Shown: positions 31,090 to 43,277 of the stretch, piece after piece | Layout of the letters: each line of letters opens with the position of its first letter | Position numbering within the stretch: position 1 is the stretch's first letter | NCBI GenBank assembly: GCA_964036045.1 | Contig: OZ038388.1 | Span: 30,215,759 to 30,279,758, forward strand | DNA from: Eutreptiella sp. 'Long Island Sound 2002' | Lineage: Eukaryota > Euglenozoa > Euglenophyceae > Eutreptiales > Eutreptiaceae | Length of the DNA: 64,000 bases | Direction of reading: 5' to 3' | Position numbers and translations under genes: made by a program | Notes under the pieces: model-generated | The model's input: only the letters and a program-made list of their open reading frames with translations | Told to the model about the DNA's origin: nothing | The model's database searches: none

Positions 31090-34000
31090 TCAGATCTTGT
31101 CTGGAATGGATGATGCCACGATTGGAGCTTCTTCTTGTGCTTGTAAGTCCTCCTTGGTGACACAATCCTTGATCAGCGAGAGCTCCTTGTCAATCTCAGG
31201 GTGTTTCTTCAGGAACTTGATGAAAGTGTCCGTATACCCATGGATAAAGCTTGAAGCTGGCTCCCATTTGTCTTCTTCTGGACCGAATCCTTTCCATCTG
31301 CACAGAAAGTACCACTTGTTTCGAGCATTTTTCTTGTAATCAAGGATCTTCTCCAACTCGAAACTGCTTGTGACCATCTTCCTGTCGCTCAGGTACTTCG
31401 AAGTCCAATAGAGCGGCTTGAACCTTCCTTTGGGGCAGGGTACTTCGGCCTTCAAACTGTCTCGATGTACTTCTTGATGCCTGCCTGGCTCAATTTCAAT
31501 GTTGAATGTAGTCTCACTTAGTTGACCACTGACTTGCAATGGGCCATCCCGCAAAGGTAACAATTTGTTGTCGTCCTTCAGGGTCTCGTCTGACTTACGA
31601 AGCCAAACTTGCTGGCCTTTCTCGAAGGGTTTTCCTTGCGTTCTCGACTTATTTTTGAAATTCAACCAATCTGCTTGACTCTCCACTTTAGCTTGAGTCC
31701 ACTTGGACTCTAGATCCTTGATCCTCTCAAACCATTGCGAGGCGTCGTAGCACTGCCTTGGATGATACATCACTGGTCCTGGACCCATCTTCTCACGACC
31801 AAAAACAAGCTCATTCGGACTTAATCCAGTGTAATTCTTGGTACGATGGTATCTCCTCAAGACACAGTAAATTGTCTCCAACCAATTGTAGTCTTTTTCA
31901 GTCGCCAGGAATTTTCTCAGAATGCTGATAAGAATTCTTCCAGCGCGTTCAGCAGGGAGAGCTCGATGGTCGTAGACTCGGGCACGAAGATGATGAACTC
32001 CCAATAGAGCACACATGTTCTCCCACCAAGTCCCAATGAACTCCTTCCCACTGTCCGTCAGAATTTCACTGGGAATATCCCAGTTACTCATCCACTGACT
32101 TGCAGTCCACTTGGCAGCCATTTCAGAGGTGAGATGCTTCGTGTTGCAAGGGAGGACCTGGATGTAGCCACTGTGGCGGTCTTGAATTAACAAAACCCCA
32201 TCGATAGGCTTCCTCGTGTAGAGACATTCCTCTTGGATTTGTCCCAACTCGAAGACATCCGCCGTCACCTTGTCGAACAACCTCTCAGGAATTGGTAATC
32301 CCTTCAGTAATCCTTCTGCCTTTTGATTCTTGGGGATGGTCGCCTGAAATTGCTTGCATCCTTTGGCAACTTGTTCACAGGCACTCTTGAGATCCCGTGT
32401 GTACACTCTGTGTCGTAGATCCTGCTCCAGAACACGAGAATGTGTGTGGGCTGTCTCATTCCGATGCCAATGCTTGACATATTGGTCAATTAGACAATCA
32501 GGAACACAAATCCGTCCTTGCCAAAATAACTTGTCGCCTTGGATTTTGAAATCAGACGTCTCTTCAGAGTCGTAAGGCTTGTCCCCTTTCAACTTGTGGT
32601 ATACAGACCCAAAGAACCTGTCTTCCTTGTACATCTTCGTCCAATCCACATAGAGGAAGGAAGTTTCCTTGTCCTTTCGTTGTGGAGGGAGCGTGGATTT
32701 CGACTTGGATCTCGTCAGAGGAAACACATTCAGGAGTGGCAGCGACGACTCAGAGTCAAAGTTAACTCCTGCAGTCTGATCTGCCTTGGTAATCTCCTTG
32801 CATCTGACCAAATCCACCTTCATCCGATTTTTAATCGAACATTGAAGACAATGTTTCTTGATCAGTGCTTGTTCCTCCTTATCGAACTCGATCACTTCAG
32901 CTTTATCCGTCGCTGTCCCATGGAACCTCACTTCAGAGTAAGCCTCTGAGGCTGGGTAGGCCCAGCGACTCAGGGCGTCCGCCACTGTATTGTAGCGACC
33001 CGGAATGTAAGTCACATGGAGGTCAAATCTGCTGAGAGTTTCATGCCAACGGCCTCTTCTCCCAGCTGGTCCACCAGGGGTATCCACATGTTCTGTCCTC
33101 CAGCTCTCCAGTGACTTGTGGTCAGTCAGTACCTCAACGCGATGGCCCAAGATCCAACCCTCATAACGCCGTAAGGCACAAAGGATTGCGTAGGCTTCTT
33201 GTTCCCTTGGACTCCAATTTCGCTGTCTTGTTGTAAGCTTGCGAGACCAGAAAGCCAGAGGATGATGGTGACCTTCGTCATCGACTTGTTCGATCGTAGC
33301 ACCAATGGCGTAACGACTGGCGTCTGTACGAATATAAAAAGGTCTTCCATCCAACCACGGAGTCTTTAATGTAACCACATTTGCCAGTGCTTCTTTGAGA
33401 CCAGTAAAGGCCTCTTCACATTCTGGCGTCCACTTGAGCTTGACTTGAGATCCCTTCTTTCCTTCTATTCTGCCAACCTTGAGTAACTCTCTCAATGGAC
33501 CAGAGAACTTGGCGTAGAGAGGAAGGAACTCGTGGTAGTAATTGCAGCAGCCTAAAAAGGCACGAAGCTGCGTGATGGTTTTAGGCCTTTCCCAGAGCTG
33601 CAGGGCAGCCATTTTCCCTGGGGCTGGTCTTCTTGTCCCATCTTCGAAGACAGAGCCACAAAATTCCACACTCTGGAGGAACATTTTGCCCTTCTTGGGT
33701 CCACACACGAGCTTCTCTTGTCGAAGGACTTCGAGAACGTTTTGGACTTGTTCTTCGTGCAACTTCAGGCACTGATCAAATTTTATTCCCAACGGCGTGG
33801 CAATCAGAAGGTCGTCAATGTAGATGCTGCAGAGTTCTTGTAAATCCAGAGACTTGTGCTTCTGAAATAAAATAGTCTCCATCATCTTCTGGAACATCGA
33901 CGGCGCATTCTTCAGACCCATCGGCAGTACAGTCCACTGGACAGTGCCACAGGGCGTGCACATTGCCGTCAAATGCCTATCCTCCTTTCGAAGGGGCATC

Positions 34001-34611
34001 TGATGAAAGCCATGGCGCAAATCCAACACAGTAAAGAGCTTGCCTTTGGCTCTCGCGGTGATCTCCTTCTCGATTAAAGGAAGAGGATGCGCGTCTGGTA
34101 CCGTGGCGGCATTCAGGGCTCTGTAATCCACCACTAGACGCCAAGCATCTATGCTGGAATGGTCAGCAGGTGGGGGTTTTGGCACAGTAAATAGTGCTGA
34201 ACACCACTCAGAACTCATGCAGCCCTCCAACCAACCGAACTCATAGAGATTGCGCTCAATAATCTTTCGCAGGGCATCTGCTTTGGTGCCGTGGAGATAG
34301 AATGGACGTTGTTTGTGCGCCTTTGAGCCTTCGATTATGTCAATCTTGGCTTCCCCATTTTCACATCGAATTTGGGGGTTTTTCCACAACTTCCCACTCA
34401 GCACGTCATCTTGATAATCTTCGAACACTGCGTCCCTTCTTGCAGATATCTTGTCTCCGTCGACCTGATTCCCACATTTAATCACCGACATTATGTCCAC
34501 CAATTTGCGAATTGTTGGTCGTGGTCTCATATTCTTGGCCACTTCATTCCAAACTTCTTCGTCGCACTGTTGGCGGATGAAGCTCACCTGAGCTCGCTCC
34601 TCCGTGGGATC
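31090..34611 (-). pseudogene. pol: Chromovirus pol: RT, RNase H, integrase, chromodomain
   Basis: The frame runs from just after a TGA at 34612-34614 to the TGA at 31090. RT: VVDYRALN, VLDLRHGFHQMPL, LPMGLKNAPS and catalytic YIDD (residues 256-259 counted from 34587). RNase H: RTDASRYAIGA, WSPREQEAYAI, LTDHKSLESW and YNTVADALSR. Integrase: ADVFELGQI and LTDSGKEFIG supply the two aspartates; the glutamate is probably in PAERAGRILISILRKF. The N-terminal zinc region is degenerate (CEQVAKGC). A chromodomain closes the protein (WYFLCRWKGFGPEEDKWEP), which in chromoviruses directs integration to particular chromatin. There is no ATG near the start and the upstream frame is the same, so this was part of one gag-pol polyprotein, now stopped by TGA. 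Confidence 0.92.
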
Positions 34612-36066
34612 TCACCAATGAAGGGGGTCCACGAATGTCTTGAAGGGATGGTCGGACGAATTCAGCTGCATTCCTGTCAATTCAGGCGAGATTCTTAGAG
34701 ATTTGTTATCATTCTTGCTTGAAATCTTGACATTTTTGGCTTGATTCTTGTCTGATGGGGACGAATTGTAATGGATGGAGGCGTTCTCTTGAGGGACGCC
34801 GATTGTCCTTCCCTCCTTCCGCGACGATACGTCGGGATTCCGCTCTCGGTCGTCTTCATCCACCTCAATTTCGTCGATTCTTGAGGAATTTGAGATGACC
34901 TCTTCTGTTCCCATTTCACTGTCATCTTGCCAATAATCTCCCAGATTCCCGTCAACTAAGCACGCCAACATGCTCCACGAACGCTGTGGCAAAGGCTTGC
35001 CATTGTCTTCGCAATACAGCTTCACTCCCTTGTGAAGTATTTCGACAATGTCGATTGAAATGTCCATAATGTCCTTGAACCACCCTTGTCTTGGCCAATC
35101 GGGGACAATTAAAATCGCCTTTGCGCCAGATTGCTTCAGCTTCTGCACCACACGAGGAAAAACGTCAAAGGGCGGATTGATCCATAGAGGTTCAGACCAG
35201 TCCTCACTCCAGGCATCGTCGTAGAACTTCGGAAATCTTTTATTCTTTTTGTTTGCAAAGGCATCAACTTGAGGACGAAAATTGTGGTTCCTTTCGAAAT
35301 AATCCACCAGAATGTCCCGCCGTTTGTCGACCACACGATAGCAAACTGACTTCCACTTCTTGCAGTTCAATGATTCCACCTTTCCTTCGTCAAATTCTTC
35401 TTGATTCCCTGTCCATTCCTGCCCATCTTGCTGAATGTGCAGCTTTTTTCGCTCCTTGAATTGGTGGATACTCTTGGTATATGGGTGCAGATAATACAGG
35501 TCAGACGGGTCGCTGGTCGACGGATCTTGGAGGAAGCATGTCCTGTGTCCCATGGGCGACACACGGTGAGCGTGAAGCCAAGGTTGACCCAAGAATAAAT
35601 CATACTTTATACTGGCTTCAAAGAATTTTGCAGGAAACCACTCCTCCGTGACCGTCTCTTCCACGCTCCACACAGATTGTTTCACCAATCTGACCGCCAA
35701 TTCTGCCTCTCTGTCGCCACCGTCAAGGCGATGTCCGCTGACTCCCTCCAGCTGGACAGGTGTCGGGGACATCTTCGCCTCGTCCTCCTGCAGAAAGCCT
35801 TTCCTCACCAGATTGACCTCTGAACCATTTTCAATCAGACATTTGGCAAGTTTAACCTTACCATCCTTCGTTCTGACCTGGATCCAGCAGACAAACTGGC
35901 GCTGCTTGCCTCGCCGGACAGCGCCGAGGACCCAGGCAGGGTACAGGAGGCCGGAAGAGCGCGCCAGCCGGTCCCAGCAGCGTCCATCCAACGCGCCAAC
36001 TACCCTGATGGGTTTTGTCTCCTGCCACTCAACCCCAGTGTTGGAATTTGGGTCAAGTTGGCTTCC
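34612..36066 (-). pseudogene. Protease region plus Dam-like methyltransferase domain of the chromovirus
   Basis: In the same frame as gag and RT, bounded by TAG (36067-36069) and TGA (34612-34614). The first part resembles a retropepsin-type fold (VKLAKCLIENGSEVNLVRKG ... YDLFLGQPWL), but the active-site D(S/T)G reads ENGS, so activity is doubtful. About 250 residues on, DAFANKKNKRFPKFYDDAW, then WINPPFDVFPRVVQKL and AILIVPDWPRQGWF, resemble the Dam-like N6-adenine methyltransferase-type domain seen after RNase H in DIRS-like elements. NPPF is at the place of the catalytic (D/N)PP(Y/F). The tail is Ser/Asp/Asn-rich. Assignment of the second domain rests on motif recall and should be treated as probable. 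Confidence 0.6.
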
Positions 36067-39000
36067 CTATTGCCATTCTTCTTCGTTGTTCGCCTGCACG
36101 TCCTGTACTTGTCCTTCGTCAACCCATTCTTCTCCTGCTTGGACGGCATTGACTCCTTTTCCACGTCCACGACCACCAAATGATTTTCCACCACCACCTT
36201 TCTTACCTCCTTGGCCTTTGTTGTTGGAGGTGTTGGAATTGGGGTTGGATTCGTTGGATCTGCCTTTGCCTCGACCTCCAGTATCCTTGTTGTTGCCGAA
36301 GGTCTTGTTTGCTGGCGTCTCCGTGTACAGGGGGTTGCCATTCACCTTGGAATCATCTTGATTCCCGGACTTTCCTTGGCCTTTGCCACCTTTTTCACCA
36401 GATTTTCCACCAGATTTTCCACCAGCATCGGTCCATCTTGAGCCAATTGGATCTCCGCCTTGCTGCGAGTAATCTTTTGGTGTTCAGTCTCTGTTCTTTC
36501 CTTTGGACTGCCCTTTACCCTTTCCCCTTCCATGCTGGTCAGCATCTCGTGCTCCATCCTGCTGGGGATTTTTGGGAGAATTTCCCTTTCCATCCATTTT
36601 TGACTGAATTGTCTTGAGATCTGAGGGCGTCCACCTGTGATCTGCGGTCGTGTGAGTCGCCGCTCGACCTTCCTTTCCAAGGGCAATGCACACAGAGCAT
36701 CCCTTCTCACCAACGGTGTTGATCTTGCCTCCGAAGCCTTGTGCATCCTGCGACTTCTGGCGTTCTAAGTTTGCATACTTTTCAAGTTGGTCCCATATCT
36801 GCTCGACTCCATACGAGAAGATCCACGGCCTCACCTTCAAAACTGTTCCCTTATACTTCACTTTTCCATCCACCATGCTACAGAAAAACTACGACTGTTC
36901 AGAATCATGGAAACCAACTCTCCATCTGCCCTCACGAATAGTAATGTCTTTCAATCCAGTAGCACTGATAGAGTGTAGCAACTCACGAACTGCCATTTCC
37001 CCCCAATTTTCAGGCAATCCTCGGACTTCAACCCAGTTGCCCAGGACTTTTTGGTCTGCCTGAGAGTCCCTGATCTTCTGCTTGGTCTCGGGCGTGAGCT
37101 TGCTCAGGAGGATCTTCTTCATCTCGCCTTCAGAAAGTCCTTCTCCCGAATTCTCCGCCTCTTGCACCAAAAACTCCCAATCTTGCCTTGCTATTTGGAT
37201 CTCTTCCAGAAATACTTTCTTGATCGCCCTGAAGTTCTCCACACGGTTCCTGTAATGATCTTCAGGAAGTGGAGAGCCTTTCTTCTTGAGACTTCGATAC
37301 AGCTCTTCATAAGTCAGGGGATCTCCTTGATTTTGCCTTTCCACATAAAGATTATATGTACTTTCTCTGAGTTTGCCAGTCAAACAGTCCATCAACCCGA
37401 GGATCCAGAGTTCCTTGTCCAGTTTCTCCGTCTGCAGCCACACCATGAACTGCCTCTCGAAGGACGCCCAGCAATTTGGGTCCCCTGAGAACTTGGGCTG
37501 CTTCATTACAGACCTTCGAAGCCTCATGTGCAACGGGTTCAGCAGGTGTTTCAGGTTGAAATTTGTGGCTGTGCCAACCGGATTGACGAACACTGGGTTG
37601 ACTGCGGCGCCTCCCATTGCCTGTGCCTGCGCAATTGCGGCCGCCAGCAACGCCTGGTCCACGGTAGGCTGCACGAACGGCGTTGGTTGTGCTTGATGCA
37701 GCCTCATCTCCTTCAATTTCTTCTGCTTTTCTTTGATTTTTGCCTCGTTTTCTTTCTGCTGTCGGTCCTTCTTCTTCAAGGCCATTGATCTCTCCTTCAC
37801 GGTGGTCCTTGCTTCTCCATCAATCTCTCCGACGGTACCAACAGACAGTACAGACCTCTCCGACGAAGATTCTCCTCCTTCGGTACCACGATTGAACCCA
37901 ATAGGACTTCCAAATCCAGTAGGGGGGATACCAGAAATTCCAGTAAAAGCTGGGATGTGACCAGTAAAAGCTGGGGGTGCTGGAGAATGTGGAACGCCGT
38001 AAGGCGTGGATGCAGGTGCAGCTGAGGAGGTAGGTGCCGGGTGGCTTGCCATTGTAGGCGCTGATCCAGTGAGCCCAGTAGTGCTCAGATTTTGTACCAG
38101 ATTTGTAAGCTTCTCCAGCTTCTGCTCCATCTCCTTCCACTTGCTGTCATCATCCCTCTTTTTCTCCTTGGCGGCCTTCTTCAGCTCCTTCACCCTGTCT
38201 TCCAGCGACGAAATCTGCCGTCGACAGGAGCAGTCCTTGGCGCACTCACCACAGGAAGGGCATCTCGTACCTTTTCCTTTGCTTCTCACCTCGTCGACCC
38301 AAGTGTCAACACTGGAGGTGGAGCTGGGGAGTTTGGACAATTGCTCCCTGGAGAGGTGAAAATGTGTCGAATCACACCTCATTTCGTCGACCTCGTCGTC
38401 GTTCGGACCCCAGGCGCCCGACGGACCAGCGTGCTGACGCACATTCTGGCGTCTCTCCTCAGCGATGATGGCCATCTGCACCATCACGGCAGCCTGGTGG
38501 TTGAACTGGTCCAGCAGCTCTTCCAAATCCTCTTGTTCCTGCAACTGGGCGTCGAATCGCCACCGGCCGCTGTCCCTGAGGAACTGGCACGACGCCCTGA
38601 ACCAGTCCCTCAGGCGGCCACGGTAGCTCGCCTCCGCCAGCAGCCAATTCTGCCAGTGCAGGAATTCTTCATTCCAGATCTGCTGGAAGTGGTTTTCCCA
38701 GTAATCACCACTAATTCCAGTACCAGACTGCTCTCCTTCGCTGCTGCTGTCTTCAAGATCAGGTAGAGCGTGAGAGGAGGAACCAGATTCACTCGAGGAG
38801 GGAGATTCTCGACCGGGTTTAAGGTTGGGTGGGGCGTTCACACAGCAATCAGCACAAGTATGAACTCCAGGCCAATGTCTATGGCCACAGTAAGGGCACT
38901 CTGAAGGATGATCCTCGGTTTGCTGGGGAGATGCCACGAAGGTAACCTCAGGGGGAACACACAGTGACTCTCTACGAGTGATAGCCCCGCTAAAGTCCGA

Positions 39001-39240
39001 TGATCTCAGAGTGTCCGTGGAGATTCCAGAAGCAGAGTCATGATTTCCTCTGCTACCATGTAACCGCTGCATAGTGGTTGATCTTTGTTGTAACTGCGAA
39101 GCCTGTAGCCTTGATGCCCCAGGGGTCGTAACGCCCGACACTGCCCCTGATATCTCCGAAACCACATAACCCTCTTCAGACCCATATCCAGCCTCTGGGA
39201 GCGACATATGCGAAGCACTTGTAAGTCCAGTGAACTCCAT
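36067..39240 (-). pseudogene. gag: Chromovirus gag, with two internal in-frame stops
   Basis: The ATG at 39240 lies inside the 5' LTR and the frame passes through the primer binding site. Early residues include a zinc ribbon (CPYCGHRHWPGVHTCADC) and, later, a second Cys cluster (CPSCGECAKDCSC) followed by a Lys/Glu coiled coil (KWKEMEQKLEKLTNLVQNL). The capsid-like gag domain is at about 37.0-37.6 kb in the window (QPKFSGDPNCWASFERQF). TAG at 36889-36891 interrupts the frame. It continues with a C2H2-like motif (CSVC...H...H), TGA at 36484-36486, and a Gly/Lys-rich basic tail to TAG at 36067. No frame change is needed anywhere. The protein would form the particle and bind RNA. Confidence 0.85.
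39047..39058 (-). promoter_or_regulatory. Primer binding site (initiator Met tRNA type)
   Basis: On the minus strand, TGGTAGCAGAGG directly follows the GTTACA end of the 5' LTR. It is close to the TGGTATCAGAGC used by many plant and algal LTR elements that prime from initiator tRNA-Met. It fixes the LTR boundary and the sense of the element. Confidence 0.8.
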
Positions 39241-39539
39241 GGTGGAATATGAATAGTCAGAAAACCCGGTCTACAAAAATTAAGCAGACATAGAGTCTCA
39301 ATGCGCATTCATCGCACATAATGTCACAACGTGAAATCATTCGAAATAATTTAAATAAATCCGATTGGGAAATCACGAAAGACAAATGCGACTCGACGCG
39401 CGCTCACAGGCGACATCTGGCGGCGAACGGAAAACATGAAATGAAGCGCAAAATTTACTGCACTAATGTACATCTGAGAATCGATGAAATTCTGATCACA
39501 TTGATGTATAATCTGAGTGCTGTCACTGCTGCCGTTACA
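39059..39539 (-). repeat. 5' LTR of the nested chromovirus
   Basis: 481 bases with complete inverted ends: TGTAAC at 39059 and GTTACA ending at 39539. The gag start codon (39240) lies within it, and the same frame is open in the other LTR. Confidence 0.92.
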
Positions 39540-42500
39540 GCGCGCCGAGGTCACCAAGATGTTCTGGGAAATAGCTGGCGCGCACGGAATATGTCCCGAG
39601 GTGCACTACCCCGTCCCGGAGTTCGCAACTCTAGCGGGGGGCGACTGGGTCCGGCGCATACCCCGGGCCCTGGCCGCCCTGGGAGTGGGGCTGTACAACC
39701 CCATCGCGTGCCCCAGGGCGGCCCATGTCCAACTACAGTCCCCGCCGGGCAACATCGTCACGCTGCGCACCGCCAAGCTGCGACATCGCGACACGTGCCG
39801 CCTGACGGTGCCACACACAACGCCGTGGCATGGGCACCACGGGCCACGCCACCCCTTCCTCGACAACGACGACCCGTGGCCGACGGCGGTGCGGGAATGC
39901 CTCAACCAATGCGCCGATGAACACCTCCACTATTGCCGCCGTGAGCAGGAGCCCACCAACCACCCCGGGTGGCGCGACGCCTTGGTCCGCCTCCTCGACA
40001 CCACCGGCACGCGGGACCCCAGCCTGAGACTCGTCCACCCCACGAGGGCTAAGCAGGACGCCCACACCGGCCCACGGGTGACCCCGGACGGCCTGCACCT
40101 CCACGTCGGGGGCTACCGCCGCCGGGACGGCCTATCCCCCCCCACGCGGGGGGCGGCGTACCACCCGCCGGCAGCCCTCATGTACATCCTCCGCGACGTA
40201 CTCGCGGAAAGCGAGCACCAAGAGCCTAACGCGGATGTGGCATGGCCCGAGCCCCTGCGCCCCCGGCCCCACGCGCCGACGCCGTTGTGGTTGGTGACCA
40301 CGGACGACCAATGCACCCAAGCGACGGGGCAAGCGCAGCTCCGGGCCGAGTGGGTAATAGTGCAGGTGGGGGCGGGCCAGCCCGAACCCCGTGGGCTCCC
40401 CCGTGGCACCGCCCTGCTGGTAGCTACGGGGGTGCCGCAGGACCCACACATGGCGGTGCACGCGTTGGAGGACCAGCCGGAGGACACGGGGCACCTGTTG
40501 GTGCACCAGCGCGGGGGCCCGGCGTGGCTCAAGGAACATGTGACGGCACTTCGGTCCTGGGCAAGCACGATCACCGCAGCGGAGATCCGGCTGCACGACC
40601 ACCCGGCGATCAGCCCCGGCGACACCAGGGCGCTGAGCGTGGACCAAGTGACCCCCAGCCACCCCGACGTCCGGTGGCACTCCGCCGACCTCAACGCGGG
40701 GTGGCTCAGCCCCACCAGGTACTACTGGATCCCGGAGGCCTGGGGCCACACCTCTTCCGACGCGTCCGGGGGCGGACCCTGCAAACACGCCACCAGCGTC
40801 GCTCTCGCCGCCGACCTCACCCGCACGTGGGCGGTGGCCATCTCAGGCACGGTGCCCGACGGGGAGGGGGTGGCCGCCTCCCTCCCCCTACAATACGGTG
40901 CCCACCGACCATGGGTCCACACGGTGGACGCCGAAGTCATCCTCCGCCTCCTGCGGCACGCAGATCGCGAGCGGACCACGGGGGTCCCCGCGGGCGCAGC
41001 GAAGGTGGTCAACCAGATGCCCCTGTGGTGGCTCCGGGACAGCCTGTGCGCGCGAGGGCAACACGCCGGGCACCCGTTCTGGTACGTCCAAGCCACCTCG
41101 CACCACAGTGACGCCCTACTGCACAAGGCGGACTGGGCGGCGTCCCAGGACACCGTCCTGCAGAACACGCCCCCGAACCCTGGCCACGCCCAACTCATTG
41201 TCGCCGGCCGTGACGGCCATCTCGATCTACCGCCCCCCACGATGTGGGTGCTCGGCGAGGTCGCGCAGCGGGCGCAGACGGACCATGCGCTGACGCACCG
41301 GGGACACACACCTTTGGGCGCGGCCCACGCCACAGCCTATGTCCATCCCCGGGCCCTCACCGCGACGGCCACCAACCGCCGGGCGCTGCGGGCCCCAGAC
41401 GGCCACACGCCGGTGCAGCGCAGGCTCCGCGCCCGTAAGGAGCGGCTCTCCGGCGTCGCCATCGTCCCACAACCGTGCCTGCTATGCGGCGGCCCGGAGG
41501 AGACCCCGGTGCACATGCACGTGGGGTGCGCCCACTCACAGCTCCTCTGGCCCCACTACCGCCAGGCGGTACACGAGGCGGCCCGCCACCTCCCACCCGG
41601 GGACAAGTTGCGAAGCTCCCATGCGAAGTCCCCCAGCCGGAGCATTTGGTGGAGGAAATCGTCCACAGAGGTCCCTCCTGGCGGGTCGTAGCGGGCAATG
41701 GCGCGGAGTTGCGCCTCCGCGTCGTCGAGCACTAGTCCGGAGCAGAAGACTTCCGTCCATGTGGCGCCTGCGGAGCGCCACGAGGGCACCCACAGGGCTT
41801 CACCGGCTGGAGCAGCTCCCCCGCGAGCCCCAAAGCGCGGCGGCCCGGGCACACCGGTGGCTCACTGCGGCGGAGGGCGACCACCCTCCCCCTCCCCCGC
41901 GCCCTGACAAGGACTTCGTAGCCTCCCTCCGTGTCGTGAATGGCACTCTGGAGTGCCCGCCCCAAGGGGGCCCCCACCCGTACCAGGACCTGCCGGGGGG
42001 GTTCTCGAAGCACCTACAAGACGCCCTCTTCCCACCCTGGATCATCGGGCGCGGCTCCATGACCGTGTGGGAGGCGCGCATCGTGGGTGAGGAACGGGCG
42101 CGCGAGTGGGGCCGGTGGTGCGCCGCCACGCGCGCCCCGAAGACCCCTGCGCAACGATACGCCGCCATCCCGCTCAATGGATGGGGGCCGGACACCCGGT
42201 CGAGACCCACCGTGATCCGCGGGGCGGGACCTGACCACCCGTGGGACGCGGCGACGGGGGAATGGCTGCAGGCGGCCCCGGGGCCGCAAACGGGATGGAC
42301 TGGGGACGTGTCCTCACTCATCAGGACACCCGTCCCGCCCCGCATCGTCCTTCACGCCGCCAACGTACTCCGGGCTACGGAGATACGCACGTGGGGACAC
42401 GCCGCGGCCACCGTCCAGTGGCACCCCCCAGAGGGCGGGGCCGCCCAGCTCGCCGTGGCGCACTTCAAAGCTGGGGGGCCGGTATACGACGACGCCCTGT

Positions 42501-43238
42501 CCCGGCTGGCCGACACCCAGGGGCCCTTGCTCCTCATGCTCCCCACCGGCATTGCAGCCGCGCTGTGCCAGGAGCTGGACGGCTGCGAAGGGCTGCGAGT
42601 GGGATGGGAGGCAGTCGCGGACGGCACCCTGCTGGCCCTCCTCCACCGAGACACCGCGAACGGACGCCGATTGGATGCGCTGACGCCCCACCTCACCGGG
42701 CGCCACGTGTACATGGCAACCCCCCCTCCAGGGGCACCCCCGCCCAGCGTGGGACGACCTCATCGCCGCCTTCCACGACCACGGGATCCTCTCCGACGAC
42801 ACGTGGCAGGAGGTCGGGCGGAAGACGCTTGGCAAGGACTACCGGCGCCGCGTCCGCGCCCGCCTGCTGGAGATCCGGGACCCCCTCCGACAGAGGTGGG
42901 ACGACCTCTGGCTCCGCCATCTCGACCCTTGGTCGCCGCCCTCCCACCTTCCACACACCTGCCGACTCTGCGGGGAATGTGACACGGTGTCCTCCGCAGC
43001 GTCGACAGGCGCCAACAGGTGCGCGCGGTGCGCCCAGGTGGCCGCGTGCCCCTGGCCCGAACCTCCCGCAGGCCCGCGCAGGCGCACAGAGGAGGAGGCC
43101 CTGCACCGGCGCATCGAGGGGGCACACACCCCCTCACACGAACGAGCGGGCCCCGCGGGCGCTGCCCTTCTGTGGATCCACGTGCACCTGCGGGACCCCA
43201 CATCCGTTGCGCACCTGTTGCACGTGTTCGCGCCCTAA
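39540..43238 (+). pseudogene. Non-LTR ORF2, C-terminal part: RNase H-like region and zinc motifs
   Basis: This resumes the ORF2 frame after the LTR element (RAEVTKMFWEIAGAHG). At about 40755-41200, SSDASGGGPC and VHTVDAEVILRLL look like an RNase H fold. A CCHC motif at 41479-41530 (CLLCGG...H...C, Cx2Cx8Hx4C) is of the kind found at the C-terminus of many non-LTR ORF2 proteins. At about 41600-41770 the coding sense is on the opposite strand (local inversion). Thereafter the frame continues in the second plus frame to about 42720 and, after a C-run, in the third (AWDDLIAAFHDHG) to the TAA at 43236. The end carries two CxxC pairs (CRLCGEC, CARC). The whole ORF2 was about 2,230 codons. Confidence 0.75.
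41600..41770 (-). other. Local inversion inside ORF2
   Basis: The plus frame becomes unnatural and stops at 41691, while the minus strand across 41607-41765 encodes a natural segment (TWTEVFCSGLVLDDAEAQL ...). Normal plus-strand coding resumes at about 41770 (APTGLHRLEQLPREPQS). A GTGGCGC/GCGCCAC hairpin at 41761-41781 marks one breakpoint. Confidence 0.6.
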
Positions 43239-43277
43239 CCCCCACCCGCCGCCGCCCTTTGCAGAGTCCGCAGTACC

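Larger units (their letters stand above)
29261..39539 (-). mobile_element. Ty3/chromovirus LTR retrotransposon nested in ORF2
   Basis: The LTRs lie at about 29264-29742 and 39059-39539 and differ at about 7 positions in 477, so the insertion is young. Sense is the minus strand. Order 5' to 3': LTR, primer binding site, gag, protease, methyltransferase-like domain, RT, RNase H, integrase, chromodomain, about 1.35 kb of 3' leader-free sequence (29743-31089), LTR. The right LTR has complete TGTAAC...GTTACA ends. The left one lacks its first five bases. No clean target duplication is left. ORF2 of the host non-LTR element resumes immediately after 39539. Confidence 0.92.
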
